64,000 bases of DNA from contig JBAIAC010000003.1 in assembly GCA_037349315.1 (NCBI GenBank), forward strand, positions 12,090,501 through 12,154,500, written 5' to 3'. Position 1 is the stretch's first letter. Each line of letters opens with the position of its first letter. Both the position numbers and the translations under genes were made by a program. Below the pieces are notes generated by a model, which saw only the letters and a list, made by a program, of their open reading frames with translations, did not search any database and was not told where the DNA came from. Source of the DNA: Chelydra serpentina (lineage: Eukaryota > Chordata > Testudines > Chelydridae). Below, one piece after another: positions 1-11,357 of the stretch.

Positions 1-1415
1 TTAAACTCTTTTGGAATTCTGCCTTCCCTATGTTGTGAGAGCGCGTTTTAGTTCATGCCGATGCTACAGCCAGCCTAGAATTTGTTAAAAGCTCATTTTG
101 ACGCTTTATATTTCTCTTTTCTTTTACATCCACATGTGCACATTCCACAGCATGTAAACTACACACTTTCAAAGCTCCTTTCCTACCACTCTACTACACG
201 TCAGAGCTGGCTCTATGCCTTTTCGCATGAAACACTAACACAAAGGGAAAGGTAATTGTACCCACAGCTTCTCAAGCGTGCAAGGGAGTTTTCTTTAATC
301 TTGAATGGAGGGTTGTCATCTCTGCAGTTCCACATTAACATGACTTGCGAGACACCGTGAAACTGCAACTCTTGCACTAAGTCCCCATTTCTATTAGCTT
401 TTCTTCAGAGAATTAGTAGTTTTGGATCTAGATAAAATGACACAGAATATCTTCCTCAAGAATGAAAGTGATTGTATGGCCTTTGATTGCCTAAAGTGTG
501 CTTGACAAATTGAATGGGAGGGAAAAAAGGGGGTGAGAGAGAACAAGAGATGTTAACAATGAAGCTGTTATGTGAGGAGGATTCAGCTCATCAATTTTCC
601 TTCAGTATGAATCAAATACTGTTAGCAACATGGAAGGAGCTCCATGATAAGACACACGTCCTAGAAATTTAATGCCGCCCTTGTCGCTGAATTTACAGCA
701 TCTAATTGGCCAAATGGAAAGGTAGAAGGCTCTTATCAACTGGAAAATGGAAGGAGTGACAAGAGAATGGGCAAGGATAATGAATGCAGAGTGAAGTCAT
801 CGGACTGTTTGTAAAGCAGCTCTAATATCTCAGCCCTGCCTGAATCGAGGCTCTCAGAGAGAATTAAATTACATCTGGGAGCAATCTCATTTTGAACTGT
901 AAAGGTGCTAACACAAAAGGCTTGCATCCTCTCCCACAGCCAGGGAAGATTGAGATTGACTGGGGTATAGATCCTTCAACAGGTTTGACCTCTCACAAAG
1001 AGATAGTTCCTCTCTGCTTAACTCCAATAGACATCCTCCCTTACCTTAATCCTGCATGTCTTCCTCCTCCTCTCCCTCAGCTCCTCTCCTCTCCCAAATG
1101 TCCCTTCATCCCCAACATCTCCCAACCCTCAGATAGGCAGCCATTCTTGTTGCTGCCATTTAGATTAATCCTTTGGGCTGTCAGAAACCATAGATCAGAA
1201 TAAACTTAATCCTGACCATGCTCATCTGCCTCAATGCTGGGCCCACCATGTGCACTGCTCACCTGCTACTACCTGAACTCAGTATGCTACTGCACTATGC
1301 ACCAGGGCATGAAATCACTGGTTCAATGCGATGAAACTCAGTGAATACAAATGCAAGGTACTACACTGAGGAAGGAAAAATCTAATGCACAGCTGCAAAA
1401 TGGGGAATAACTACC
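1..1415. other. Intronic sequence, no recognised element
   Basis: This is unique-looking, AT-rich sequence with no repeat family, splice-flanked exon or RNA gene that I recognise. The open frames at 736-927 and 892-1203 are short, overlap on opposite strands and resemble no protein. The stretch around 560-900 has balanced composition and no repeats, so it could hold conserved non-coding sequence, but that cannot be judged from one genome. Confidence 0.6.
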
Positions 1416-1419
1416 CAGG

Positions 1420-2465
1420 CAGTAGTACTGCTGAAAAGGATCTGGGGCTTGAATACAAGTCAACAATAAAGGGAGGGGGGGATTTCATTCCGGGATGCAT
1501 TAGAAGGAGCATTGTAAGACACAGGAGGTAACTGTTCTTATTGCAGGTAACCCCTGCAACAAGCGTGTGCTGCGGACCTGTGGGATCGGTCGACGCTATG
1601 CACGGCTCATGCGGCGCCTCGTGGTCTCGGACACCATCCAATGGTCCAGGGACATCTACATCAAACACATCATCGGCCACCGACAGTACCAAGAAGCGTG
1701 AGCCAGAACAACATTGCGCATCATCTACGAGAAAGGGACCGAGAGACTTTCTCCCACTGGACCATATGAACTGGAACCATAAACTCACTGAACATTAAAT
1801 CTCACCAAATGAGGGTAAATCCATCCTCATCATCTCATTCTACTCCACACCTGAACATGGCCATTATATATGAACAATTTACCCTCATATCTCAATCTCT
1901 GTACTTTGACCCATTGAGCCTTTACCCCCAATTGGGGATTTTGCAGATTATGTGTTTCTTACGTCATTCGATCCTAAACCGAACTTCGCTCCCCTTGATA
2001 ATCTGTACCTTATTCCCTGATAACCAGAAACTTCTACGCTTAAACTCTGTACCGTTGCTTTTATTTTTAACATTATCTTAATAAAATTCTTAAGCACTGG
2101 TGAGGCCTCAGCTGGAGTACTGTACCCAGTGGGGGGCACCACACTTTAAGAAAAGATGTGAACAAATTGGAGAGAGTCCACAGGAGAACAACAAAAGTGA
2201 TAAAAGGTTTAGAAAACCTGACCTACAAGGTAAAGTTGAAAGAATTGGGCATGTTAAGTCTAGAGAAGACTGAGAGGGGACATAACAGTCCTCAAATATG
2301 TAAAAGGTTGTTTCAAAGAGGACAGTGATCGTGTTTTCCAAGTCCACTAAGGGAAGGACAAGAAGTCATCAGCTTAGTTTGTAGCAAGAGAGATTTAGCT
2401 TAGATATTAGGGAAGATAGTTAAACACAGGAAGAACTTACCTAGGGAGGTTGTGGAGTCCACTCC
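1420..2465 (+). mobile_element. CR1 LINE 3' part, split by an insertion
   Basis: CR1 sequence is recognisable from about 1420 (the GCTGAAAAGGATCTGGGGCT block) to 1540, and resumes at 2093 with AGCACTGGTGAGGCCTCAGC. It then runs through the well-known CR1 reverse-transcriptase C-terminal region to about 2465. The gap between the halves is filled by a separate insertion at 1541-2086. The copy is old, 5' truncated and full of stops. Confidence 0.85.
1541..2086 (+). mobile_element. Unidentified 546-bp insertion inside the CR1
   Basis: The segment is bounded by the direct repeat TTCTTA (1535-1540 and 2087-2092) and interrupts otherwise continuous CR1 sequence, so it arrived as a unit. The first part (1546-1699) is CpG-rich and reads as an open frame of about 51 codons containing CNKRVLRTCGIGRRYARLMR, ending in TGA. 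After that stop the same frame stays open for about 30 more codons, to TAA at 1791. The remainder resembles an AT-rich 3' UTR and ends in AATAAAA directly before the right-hand repeat. This layout fits a 5'-truncated retrotransposon 3' end or a processed mRNA retrocopy. I do not recognise the protein. Confidence 0.6.
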
Positions 2466-5400
2466 AAGAAGTGATGCCTAGTAAATGCTTGAGTGTGATT
2501 GCTAGGCAACCACAGAGGATCCCCTCCCTACTGCATGAGGCCTTCTGAAATGCTGCTTCCCCCCAGGCTTAAGTGCTGAGGGAGTTTCTCTCACTGACAG
2601 CCCTATGGGATGGGATTCAAGGTGCTGGGGGAGGGAGAGGTGGCCCTTCTCGCAGCCACACCAACAAGACATGGCATGGAGGAACTGGCGGACAGAACCA
2701 CTGGAAGGCCCAGGGCCCAGCCAACACTGCTCTTGACTAAAGACAGCGGTTGGGGGATAGAGAATTCCCTGTGAGGGGGTGGAAAGGAGGCTGACTGGCT
2801 GGCTAAGTGCTGGTCTGCATGGGGAAAATGCTCTAGCTGGTGTGCCCCAGCTCCTCCGCACTAACTCCCTGTATGGACACTTCTACTGCGCACTAAGAAT
2901 GCCATTGTGTGCATTAGCAGAGTGCACTTTGGAAGTGTACTAAGCTAACCGCCCGAGGACATTCTTAGTGCTCTAACACATGCACGAACCGAGAGGCTGA
3001 TGACCATGTCCGTGTAACAGCTAATAACAAGGACGACGCTAAAGTACTTTGCATTCTCAAGCACTGTGCTGCAATCCTAACAGCCCATCTGCGAGGCAAC
3101 TGAAATGCCATTATCCCTATTTCACAGATGGTGACACAGAACCACACACAGGTGAAGTGTGGCAGGCACCTCAGAGCTGGCCAAAATGGTTTTCTCTGGC
3201 CAAAGCCCTTACCAAATGTCAAGGGCAAAACACCTTTTATTGAGCAATAGACAGAGTCAAAACTTGAGCTTAGAATCAAAAGCTGGCAATAGAAAGACTA
3301 GTACCTCCTCCACAATACCATGCTAATGTCTGAAGCATCCCAGAACAGATTATAAGAATTTTCACATCTCTTGATATGATCATCAATATTACAAAGAAAT
3401 ATTGCAAATATTGGATTTTCTACTACATTTGCCTCATTGTCCTTGGTCATAGAGTTTTATTTAATGTGCCTAACTAATCTGCCCTATGCAAATAAATGTT
3501 AAAATACACATATCTCCCATGCTAATTACTTCAAACCACCACTAAGCAGGAAATAGAATAAAAAATGGCAAGTTAATATCAGTAACCATTTCAGCGGTCA
3601 TCAGAGTGAATTCTCTCCGTTCAAAAGACTGATCAACATGAGAATGCAGCATGGGAAGTTTAGGGTAGTAATTTGAATGGGGACAGTTAGCACAACTTTG
3701 GCATTAGGTGAAAAATAATCTTTCAGCATCAACATGGCTTGTGGGGAGTCAAGAGACAAATTTACACCCGACATTTAAGCACAGTCTCAGTGTCTCCATG
3801 ATTTCTTTCCAGAATTTTTGGGGTGCCAATTTTTTTGTATTCTCTATTAATCCAAAGCACACATGTATTGCCTCACACAGAAGGAATCTCTCTTCTATTA
3901 CTTTGCTCATTGAACTGCTCAATAGCTTCCACTGTCTAGGGTCAAAAACCTGGTGGCCTTAAATTACAGAGAAAGAAGGCTGATTAAACAGGGCACTGGC
4001 ATCTGTCATACAAACTCACATATGTTTTCAGCAGATTCCTTTCATGATGAGCTTCCATCCCTAAGCTGGTTTCAGTGCTTCCCCGCTGTTTGACCATGAA
4101 GCTAAGTCTATCCACTAAATGTACACTATGTACTCCTGAACTCCTGAACAGCATATGAGTTTTCTATCCAGATAACAGAATTTTCCTCCCACTCTCCTGC
4201 AGGAGACTGCCACAGAAACTGTCAGAATGTGGATATGACAAAGGCTGCAGCTGGACTGTCTCATTTGATAGGCTGCTGTCATGCTTTTGTTTGCCTTTTT
4301 GGGATGACTTAGTACAATGTTTTCCTCACTCTCTTTGACATCTCTCATCTGGGAAGGGACCTTGTTCTTCCTAGGTGTTCATTTTTTACACCATGTACAT
4401 CGGCAATGAAATTGGTGCTGCTGAATAAAAGCGTATCAAACCCAGCTCCCCAGCCTCCTACTCCTACTGAAGTTACCAGCCGCGTTCTACCCAACAGAAT
4501 CACACATTTCTCCTTTTCATCCCTTCTGACACAGTGTTCACAGCCTGGGGACGAGTACGCTGATTACATAGCTATCACGTATATCAGCTGTCGTTGCATC
4601 ACAAACAGTCATGGTTGGATGGCACTGTTTTGCATGAACTTTCCATTTCAGAAAATGTCTGCTGCTCTACAGTTTGGAGAGAGACCATCACTGGCCTTGA
4701 GGTAAGCACACAGATGGCCATTATCATTTGAAGTTTTTTGTTACAAAAACAGGCAGTGATGGTGGTTTGTCACATGACAATGGAGTGTTGTGAATGACTC
4801 CAACTCTTATTCTGAGCAGTAGGGCTATTATACATAGCAAAAACCCACAACAACAACAAATCAACCCCTTACAGTTTTCCTTCTTCTTGATACAATTTGA
4901 AGGCTGTCTGCAGGAGCAGCGAGTTTGGGAAGTTCACACTGCTTTGCCCTCTGAGCCTGACATGTTAACCGTGTGTTTGCTTCGGAGCAGGGATCTTAGC
5001 TTCTCAACAATTGTAGCCCAGTGGGCTAGTTTGCCTTCATTATATTTACTGTTTTGCATTATATTCTGTTTTGCATGATATTCAGCAGTAATGCAAGAAA
5101 CCTACAGGCTTCTATCCTGTAAGACATTCAGCAAGTTAGCATGAAGTTTGAGACCTATGATCTTTGAACAGATAAACGGCTCAATGGGAAAAATCACAAG
5201 TATTTGGGGAGCTCAAAATAGAGTTTAAGCGGAAGTTCTGACTACATAGGTAAATAATTCAGTCACAGAAGTGTGCTAGCAACGAACTGACGTACATAAC
5301 AGGTACATGAGCTACATTTAAGGCTAGCCTGCTTGCTTGCCGATAGACAGATCGTTTCTTATTTTCTGATAGGTTTGATTATTTGTTTTAATTAGGGTAT

Positions 5401-5884
5401 ATTTTGTCCTTGCTACCTAATATGCCAGCCTGAGAGGATATTGAGGATGCTTGGGGGCAACCATCCAAATGGGGTGCCTGGAGCTAAAACAGCGGCTTGC
5501 TGGATTAAACACATCTTTAAACAGGGGTAGATGTGGCATGTCTTGCACTTTAAGGAGCAATTCTGCACAGCGACCTGTTGCCTGATGTCTGGATAGACAA
5601 CATTGGACAGCCCCAGCAGTCAGGCCAGGATGGTTGGTCTCTTGGTATCTGTCACTACACACGTGGTTTCATTCTGCTGAGTGTCTATTAGCACTGTGGT
5701 GGGGGGAAAAAACAGCTGAATCACAATGCTACAGAGTTTTAGTGTGTGTGCATTTTCTCCCCAAGTAGGACCCCCTAGTTGCTGATCAAGTTGTTTCCCG
5801 TCTTTAGTGAGGTCTTGGTAAGGCATTCCTTGCAAGTCAAGGTACAATCCTGTGCAACACCAGATACCCAAGCATTGGGTCATG
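2466..5884. other. Intronic sequence with faint old repeats
   Basis: No coding exon is apparent here. Around 3090-3200 there is a weak resemblance to a minus-strand MIR. A CAA run lies at 4846-4860. The open frames in this stretch (for example 2502-2861 minus and 4406-4705 plus) have no recognisable domain and overlap others on the opposite strand. Confidence 0.5.
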
Positions 5885-5892
5885 ATCCAGCC

Positions 5893-6215
5893 CAGGGATC
5901 TCCAACTCAAATCACCACGAGGGCCACGTGACAACTAGTAAATTGGCCTGAGGGCCACATCACTGAAACCTTTTCATACAATGACACAAAAGTATAGTCA
6001 AAAATGAAAAAAAAATGAAGAGTAATATAGTATTATATTAAAAGTCAATGTATTAACTTTTTAAAAACTGTAATGCAAAGAGGAGTTTTAATAAAATATA
6101 AACACTCAGTAATGTTTGGAGCTTGGCTGCCAGTGGAGTTGGCACCTATGGCGGGCCGCAGGAAATAACTCCGCGGGCCGCATGACGCCCGCGGGCCGCG
6201 TGTTTGAGATCCCTG
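5893..6215. mobile_element. hAT (Charlie-like) MITE with perfect 8-bp duplication
   Basis: The 323-bp element starts CAGGGATCTCCAACTC and ends GTTTGAGATCCCTG, giving imperfect terminal inverted repeats. It is flanked by the identical 8-mer ATCCAGCC (5885-5892 and 6216-6223), the expected hAT target-site duplication. The right end is rich in GCGGGCCGC motifs and the middle is AT-rich. It has no transposase and is non-autonomous. Confidence 0.93.
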
Positions 6216-6639
6216 ATCCAGCCTGTGCCCGTGCAGGAAGTGTAGATGGATTGTAGAGATGGAAGCAGCTGGAAACTGTCTTTTAGGTTGAAGTTTCCAT
6301 CTTCTGCAACAGTGGGCCCTCTCTTTCACGTCAGCATGCTGGATTTCTTCCAGATGACTGAAATCCTTGTTCTGTACTGCCAGGCAGATGTTGTCTGCAT
6401 AGGTAAAATGTCTGGTAGGGGTGTTGGGAAGGTCATTTTTTACCCAATTAACTTCTGAGCCTCACTGTCACAGAATAGCATTGAAGCCAAGTGTTTAGAA
6501 GGCTTCATAGAACTATTATAAATTTACTTGTACAACAAGAATATCCAGATATACAGCAGTAAATGTTTTAAAACCATAGTCAAATTTCTAACTAATGGAG
6601 GTTAGGAGGAAACTTTCCCAGAGGGCAGATTCTCTCATT

Positions 6640-6770
6640 ACTTCCTACTGCATGGCTTCTTGCACCTTCCTGTGAAACAAGTGGTGCTGGCTGCTGTTGG
6701 AGACACCAGACTACGTGGACCAGTGACCTGATCTAGTATGGCAAACCCTATATTTCTATGCGTCAGTGAA
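6640..6770 (+). mobile_element. CR1/L3-type LINE 3' tail fragment
   Basis: The sequence resembles the CR1-L3 3' end (CACCTTCCTGTGAAACAAGTGGTGCTGG..., GACCAGTGACCTGATCTAGTATGGC), in which consensus copies read about a bird/turtle 'ggaccattggtctgacccagtatggc'. It is diverged and short. The same tail occurs at 14780-14860. Confidence 0.65.
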
Positions 6771-6774
6771 GTCA

Positions 6775-8592
6775 ACTGGTGCTACTGGATGCTCAGCACT
6801 TTTGAAAATCTTGGCTGCTACCCATAGTTATTAAAAATCGTGGTGCATGACTGTATGTCGGCATGTACTGTGGGTTTAAGAGTAACAGCAAAAATAGTGA
6901 ATTCACTCTGGCAGGAGTCAGACATAGAGAAAGTTGAGAAGTGGCTTCTCTCCCCGGGTTCCACTCACAACACAGACTCAACCACTCCAATTCACATTAT
7001 GTTGTGCAGATCTTCATAATAGGCTTGATCATGCCCCGATCAACCATCAGTGGCTTTTTTTAAAATAAAAGGGTCCTTTGTTCCCTCACTATAATGCAAC
7101 TTGAATCTTCTTTACAGACACCTCAACTACACTACTAAAGCTCTTGAGGCTGCTTAAAGTAAAGAGCTTTCCCATACATTCATCAGCATTGGCCCCTCAA
7201 AGATGTGTGTAATTAATATAGTCTGAGATATGCCCATGCAAGATTAGCCCGCTTTTCTTTACGAATGCATAACACCTGCATTTTACCTACAGACCAGAGA
7301 CGCAAAATACAAACCATTTGTTCACTGTAGTTATTGACACTATTATGTACACACTGAAAGCTTCCTGACTCAAATGCTCTCGCTCTCTCTCTCTCGCCAT
7401 GTAAAAGGGAGGAATCTTAAAATACATTTATAAATGTAGCAAAAATAAGCAATAAAATAATATTTTACAATGATTGTGTGTATGTGCAACAACTTGTTGT
7501 TTAAATTCTTCCTATCATGGATTTCTCATTTCCTTTTTTTCCTCTTAACAAAATAAAAATAAATTGTAATGAAATTAAGACAGATGATACATCAAGAACA
7601 AAAACAACTTTAATTTAACATCCAAGTGACGGAGCCATCCCTTCTGCCTCTCTTTATCAGATTGTGTTAAACAATTTAAATTGCCTTTGTTTTTCCTGGC
7701 CTTTCTGGACAGCACACCATTTAAACAGAAGAATCTAAACCAAAGCCACTTCCATTTAAGAGGTTAATGCCTAGACTATGTGATATAACTTGTATTAAAT
7801 ATTAAAACTGTAAGCTCTTCAGAAGGGTGGGAATTATGTTTATCCAGTGCCTAGTGTAATGGGACCTCACTTGATTTGGGTGCTACACTAATACAAATGA
7901 TCAATAACAACATGCATGTTTCACAATATTTTAAGCCCAGTTTACATAGTGTTACTCAACACCTTCCCTTTCTGTTTTTTAATTATGTATTATAGCAGAG
8001 ACGCATAGGAAGAATACTAGCCATTCTTCCAACCTGGATTGAACTGCTGGACTTTCTAGAAGTCTAATTGGATTAAGGAGGCTCTTACATGTTTCATGTG
8101 TCCCTAATTTTATCTGTCACCCTTGGCCATTTATGTTGGTCATTTATCAGTAGTCAGCTGTTACAAACACCCGCACAAGTGCAATCATTTGTATATTAAA
8201 ATATGTTTGAAGTAATACATACCACTCTAGAAATACCTTCTCCCATTTGTAACAAATAAATTATTACATTGTTTTAAGCGTTCTAATCTACTGATGGCTG
8301 CAGAGGCCTTAATTTTGGCTACTACATTTCAAGAAGCTTTGTTTGTCAATTCAATATGGTTACAGTCATAAATCAACTTCTATTTTCACTGTGCAGAACT
8401 AATGAATTTACTACATTATGAAAAGAACCATTTTTAAAGTGAAGGATGCACTTTAAAACTGTCTCTGTTATTGTCTCCCTGCACTTTTATCTTCCTTCTC
8501 TCTTTCTTTCCTTCATGATCTCATGAGATCAGCAGCATGAGACATTAGAAATCAATGGGCCAGATTCTGCAAATACTTACACACAAGAGTAA
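6775..8592. other. AT-rich intronic sequence
   Basis: Contents are a CT-rich run near 7378-7398, an old interspersed repeat at about 7806-7910 (listed separately), and otherwise unique AT-rich DNA. No exon or RNA gene was recognised. Confidence 0.5.
7806..7910 (+). repeat. Ancient amniote interspersed repeat (L3/CR1-like tail)
   Basis: The phrases ACTGTAAGCTCTTCAGAAGG and CCAGTGCCTAGTGTAATGGG belong to a widespread amniote repeat. Typical copies read 'aagctctttggggcagggac...gtgcctagcacaatgggg'. A minus-strand copy is at 45105-45250 and a weaker one at 9176-9260. Confidence 0.6.
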
Positions 8593-8605
8593 CGATTTTC
8601 ACATG

Positions 8606-8698
8606 CCACTGCTTGCATCCGAAGAAGTGGGTATTCACCCACGAAAGCTTATGCTTCAATACCTCTGTTAGTCTATAAGGTGCCACAGGACTCTTTGT
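8606..8698. mobile_element. Snap-back retroelement fragment with 13-bp duplication
   Basis: This 93-bp insertion is flanked by the identical 13-mer CGATTTTCACATG (8593-8605 and 8699-8711). It holds GTTAGTCTATAAGGTGCCAC, the signature of a very common turtle repeat family. The hairpin GTGGGTATTCACCCAC lies directly before CGAAAGCTT. A long duplication with a short insert is the mark of target-primed reverse transcription with 5' truncation. A Penelope-like origin is my inference. Confidence 0.8.
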
Positions 8699-9175
8699 CG
8701 ATTTTCACATGAATAATCCCTTTGAGTTCAGTAAAAATACTCCTGTCTAAATCCGTTCTGTCAACATAACTCATGTCATTAGGAAAATGGTGTCCTAGAC
8801 TGGCAGAAAAACTTCTGTTGGCACACACTGCAACTACACTAGGGAGCTATGCCAGCCTAGGTTTTGCAGTGTAGACATAGCCTCAATGTTGTTTCTGCTC
8901 CAAAGAGTAGTAAACATCTTTACAAAAGTTGACCAGGCTAAGGACTGAGCAGTACTTGCAGCCAGTGCATGTAATTGTGTGCCTTGTAACCTGCAACGGA
9001 ATTTGGCCTGTCCTGCATATCTGGAGCATCAATGAAGCATGAATGTCCATTTGAAATGTAGTTGAAAGAGGCGGGGGGGAGGATCCCATATTCTCAGGGG
9101 TATTACTATCCCACAATGCAGTCTGAGGCAGTGTGTGGAAGTATTTAAACATTAGTATAATTTGCATCATAATAG

Positions 9176-9260
9176 CACCTGGAGATCAGGGCCCATTGTG
9201 CTTGGCATTGTACATGTTCATAGCGAGAGACAGTCCCTGTCTTGAAGAGCTAACAGTGAA
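9176..9260 (-). repeat. Ancient amniote interspersed repeat, diverged copy
   Basis: The block GGGCCCATTGTGCTTGGCAT...GACAGTCCCTGTCTTGAAGAGCT matches the same family as 7806-7910 and 45105-45250, in the opposite orientation to the former. Confidence 0.55.
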
Positions 9261-9511
9261 AACTGGGGAAGTGCCTGATTAGCAGGCACAACTCAAGGGC
9301 TAGTGCATGTGTCCCAAAGCACCAAGGACCCCCCCGAATAGAAAAGAAGGAAGGACAGTACAAGAGTTGAGAAGAAAACACTGTAGGGGGAATGCAATCC
9401 AGACCAATGAGGGGTTGTGTCACCGCCTGCCGTGTAACCCTGGATTCTCTAAATGCTCTGCTGCTGTGGCTCAGAGCCTGCACGCCGACAGCCAGTGGGC
9501 AAGCAAGATAG

Positions 9512-9513
<2 letters not shown>

Positions 9514-9544
<31 letters not shown>

Positions 9545-9567
9545 TGTGTGTGAGAGAGAGAGAGAGA
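9514..9567. repeat. (GT)n/(GA)n microsatellite
   Basis: An uninterrupted GT run at about 9514-9542 is followed by a short GTGTGTGTG block and then (GA)n to 9567. The ORFs over it are artefacts of the dinucleotide repeat. Confidence 0.97.
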
Positions 9568-9605
9568 AGCAACTGAGTCTCAGAGCTCTGATCCAGCAGC
9601 CTGCG

Positions 9606-10610
9606 TGTTACAGCCCAGCCATGCTCTGGTATCCACCATCCTTTTTTTCCCACCAGCTAAGATGACCCCAAACCCTTAGTTCCGGATTTTCTCAAAACCC
9701 ATGTGCTCTGCAAAGTCCAGCCCTTTCCTGGACCAGTCAGAGGAATAATAAGGTTAGTTTGCACCTCTTAAGAGACTAACTGCACAATTTATCACATTCA
9801 CTAGAGTTAACACTCATTTCAATTCAAACACAGCACAGGGTGGGTTTAAATTAAAAATAAAACAAGTTTATTAACAAGAGGAGATGGGATTTTAAGTACA
9901 AAGGACAGAGTTAGAAATGGTTACAAAGAAATAAAAGTGAAAAATACTTTCTAGAGACCAGACTTAACAAAACTACAGTCTTGGTTGAAGGTCAGATCCT
10001 TACCATATTTCCTTCCAGCAAAATGACTCACCACTGCCTTAGTCAGGATCGTCAGTGAAAAATAACTTGGGATTCTTTGCCCCTTGGGATTCTCTTTTAT
10101 AGTCCAGTGACCCTTTACAATGGATTCTGCTGAATGTTATGCCCCACAGTAAAGTTAATTTAGGTTGTGAGGAAGGAGCTATAGAGTTTGGGGATGAAGG
10201 AAGTTCCATGCTGGTTACTTCTCCCGCTGGTGTTTGCTAAAATGCAAATTGATCTGTTCCTGCAATCTCTCCCCGCCATGCTGTGATGCTGAGTGGTTAT
10301 CTCCTCCCCTTATTGGCTCGATGGCTCTTTTTACCTTTTATGTAAATGCATCCCCATTGTCTCAAACTACCTTCGAAGTACCTTCAAGGTGGTAGAACCA
10401 CATTCCTTTGTCTAGGGCGGGGTAGCTTCAGCCCTGCCTGGCAGATACACTTTAAGAACATAATTCCCAATATGTTTGTAATTGTACATTTGTCCTCCAT
10501 ACATACATCACACAATAATACTACAGGTCAGTCTGTTATTAGCTTTCTATTGATATATTACATTATACCTGGATACAGGCTATGCCATTGGAGAGTTGGG
10601 GAACATTGAA
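9606..10610 (-). mobile_element. LTR of an endogenous retrovirus-like element, minus strand
   Basis: Read on the minus strand this is a typical turtle LTR. It has a TATAAAAG box (plus 10093-10101), an AATAAA polyadenylation signal about 215 bp downstream (plus 9877-9882) and a terminal ...CTGTAACA at 9606. The U3 boundary near 10440-10610 is not resolved because I found no clear matching duplication. No internal retroviral genes are present, so it is probably a solo or truncated LTR. Confidence 0.72.
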
Positions 10611-11235
10611 CTAGCCAGGCCAGCTAAAAGTCACTACCCTCACTCTCTTGCATTAAGATGCTCTTAGGGTCACAGGGGGCTGAATGGCAGAGGACAATCC
10701 TGTGAAGACGAGACATGCTAACGGAAGGCAGCTAGTCTAGCCAACCCCTAAGAGGGAAACACACAAAGTGGGAGAATCTGGGAACTACTGATAAGAGGGA
10801 GGGAGGTGGGCACAAGGACAGCAGAAAGGCCTGCTAACATGTTTTTACAATCACAGTAACTGTCCAGACTCTGGGATGTTTGTCTCAAACCAATTGGACA
10901 TACAAAACTTTTGCAGTTGACTAATTACTGTTTGAATCACATCTTCCACTGCCTCGAGATGTACATCCGTGTGTGTCTCTCTCTCTCATATTTGCCTCAA
11001 AGTATATTGCCGGCAGTGCCTTGATGCCAGACTTGGCCATCAGACACGTACCACAAGTTGCATTGACTTCAAAGAGGTGTCCGTGTGTGCGTGTCTACTT
11101 ACGTCATGTAGCATTTATAACTTAATTAACTAATCACAAAAAAGAATCTGCGCTAATTATGCCAATGGCAATATCTCTGAGGCTTTCTGGAAGCAGAAGG
11201 CACCTACTCTAGTTGCATGAAATCTACAGTTTACA

Positions 11236-11322
11236 GGGCCAGATCCACAGCTGTTCTAGATCAATGCTGTATCATTCAAGTCAGTGGAGTTAGCGTGATT
11301 TATAGTTGTTGAAGATCTGGGC
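11236..11322. repeat. Palindromic MITE ('GGGCCAGATC' family)
   Basis: The left arm GGGCCAGATCCACAGCTG and the right arm ending GAAGATCTGGGC are inverted copies, with the arms extending towards a centre near AAGTCAGTGGAGT. This is a common sauropsid foldback repeat. A related element is at 39128-39231. Confidence 0.7.
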
Positions 11323-11323
11323 A

Positions 11324-11325
<2 letters not shown>

Positions 11326-11354
<29 letters not shown>
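11326..11354. repeat. 29-nt T tract
   Basis: A pure T run directly abuts the right end of the foldback at 11236-11322. It could be the poly(A) tail of a minus-strand retroposed copy, but no retroelement body is recognisable to its right. Confidence 0.9.

Positions 11355-11357
<3 letters not shown>

Noticed and set aside
1546..1699. Possible host exon with a TTGCAG acceptor
   Set aside because: The acceptor-like bases lie at the edge of an insertion bounded by TTCTTA repeats inside a CR1, so an inserted retroelement or retrocopy explains it better. It is kept as a finding, not a gene.
8623..8698. Repeat units resembling a CRISPR array
   Set aside because: The related repeat copies are dispersed over tens of kilobases, inverted and of varying length, with insertion duplications. 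This is eukaryotic DNA.
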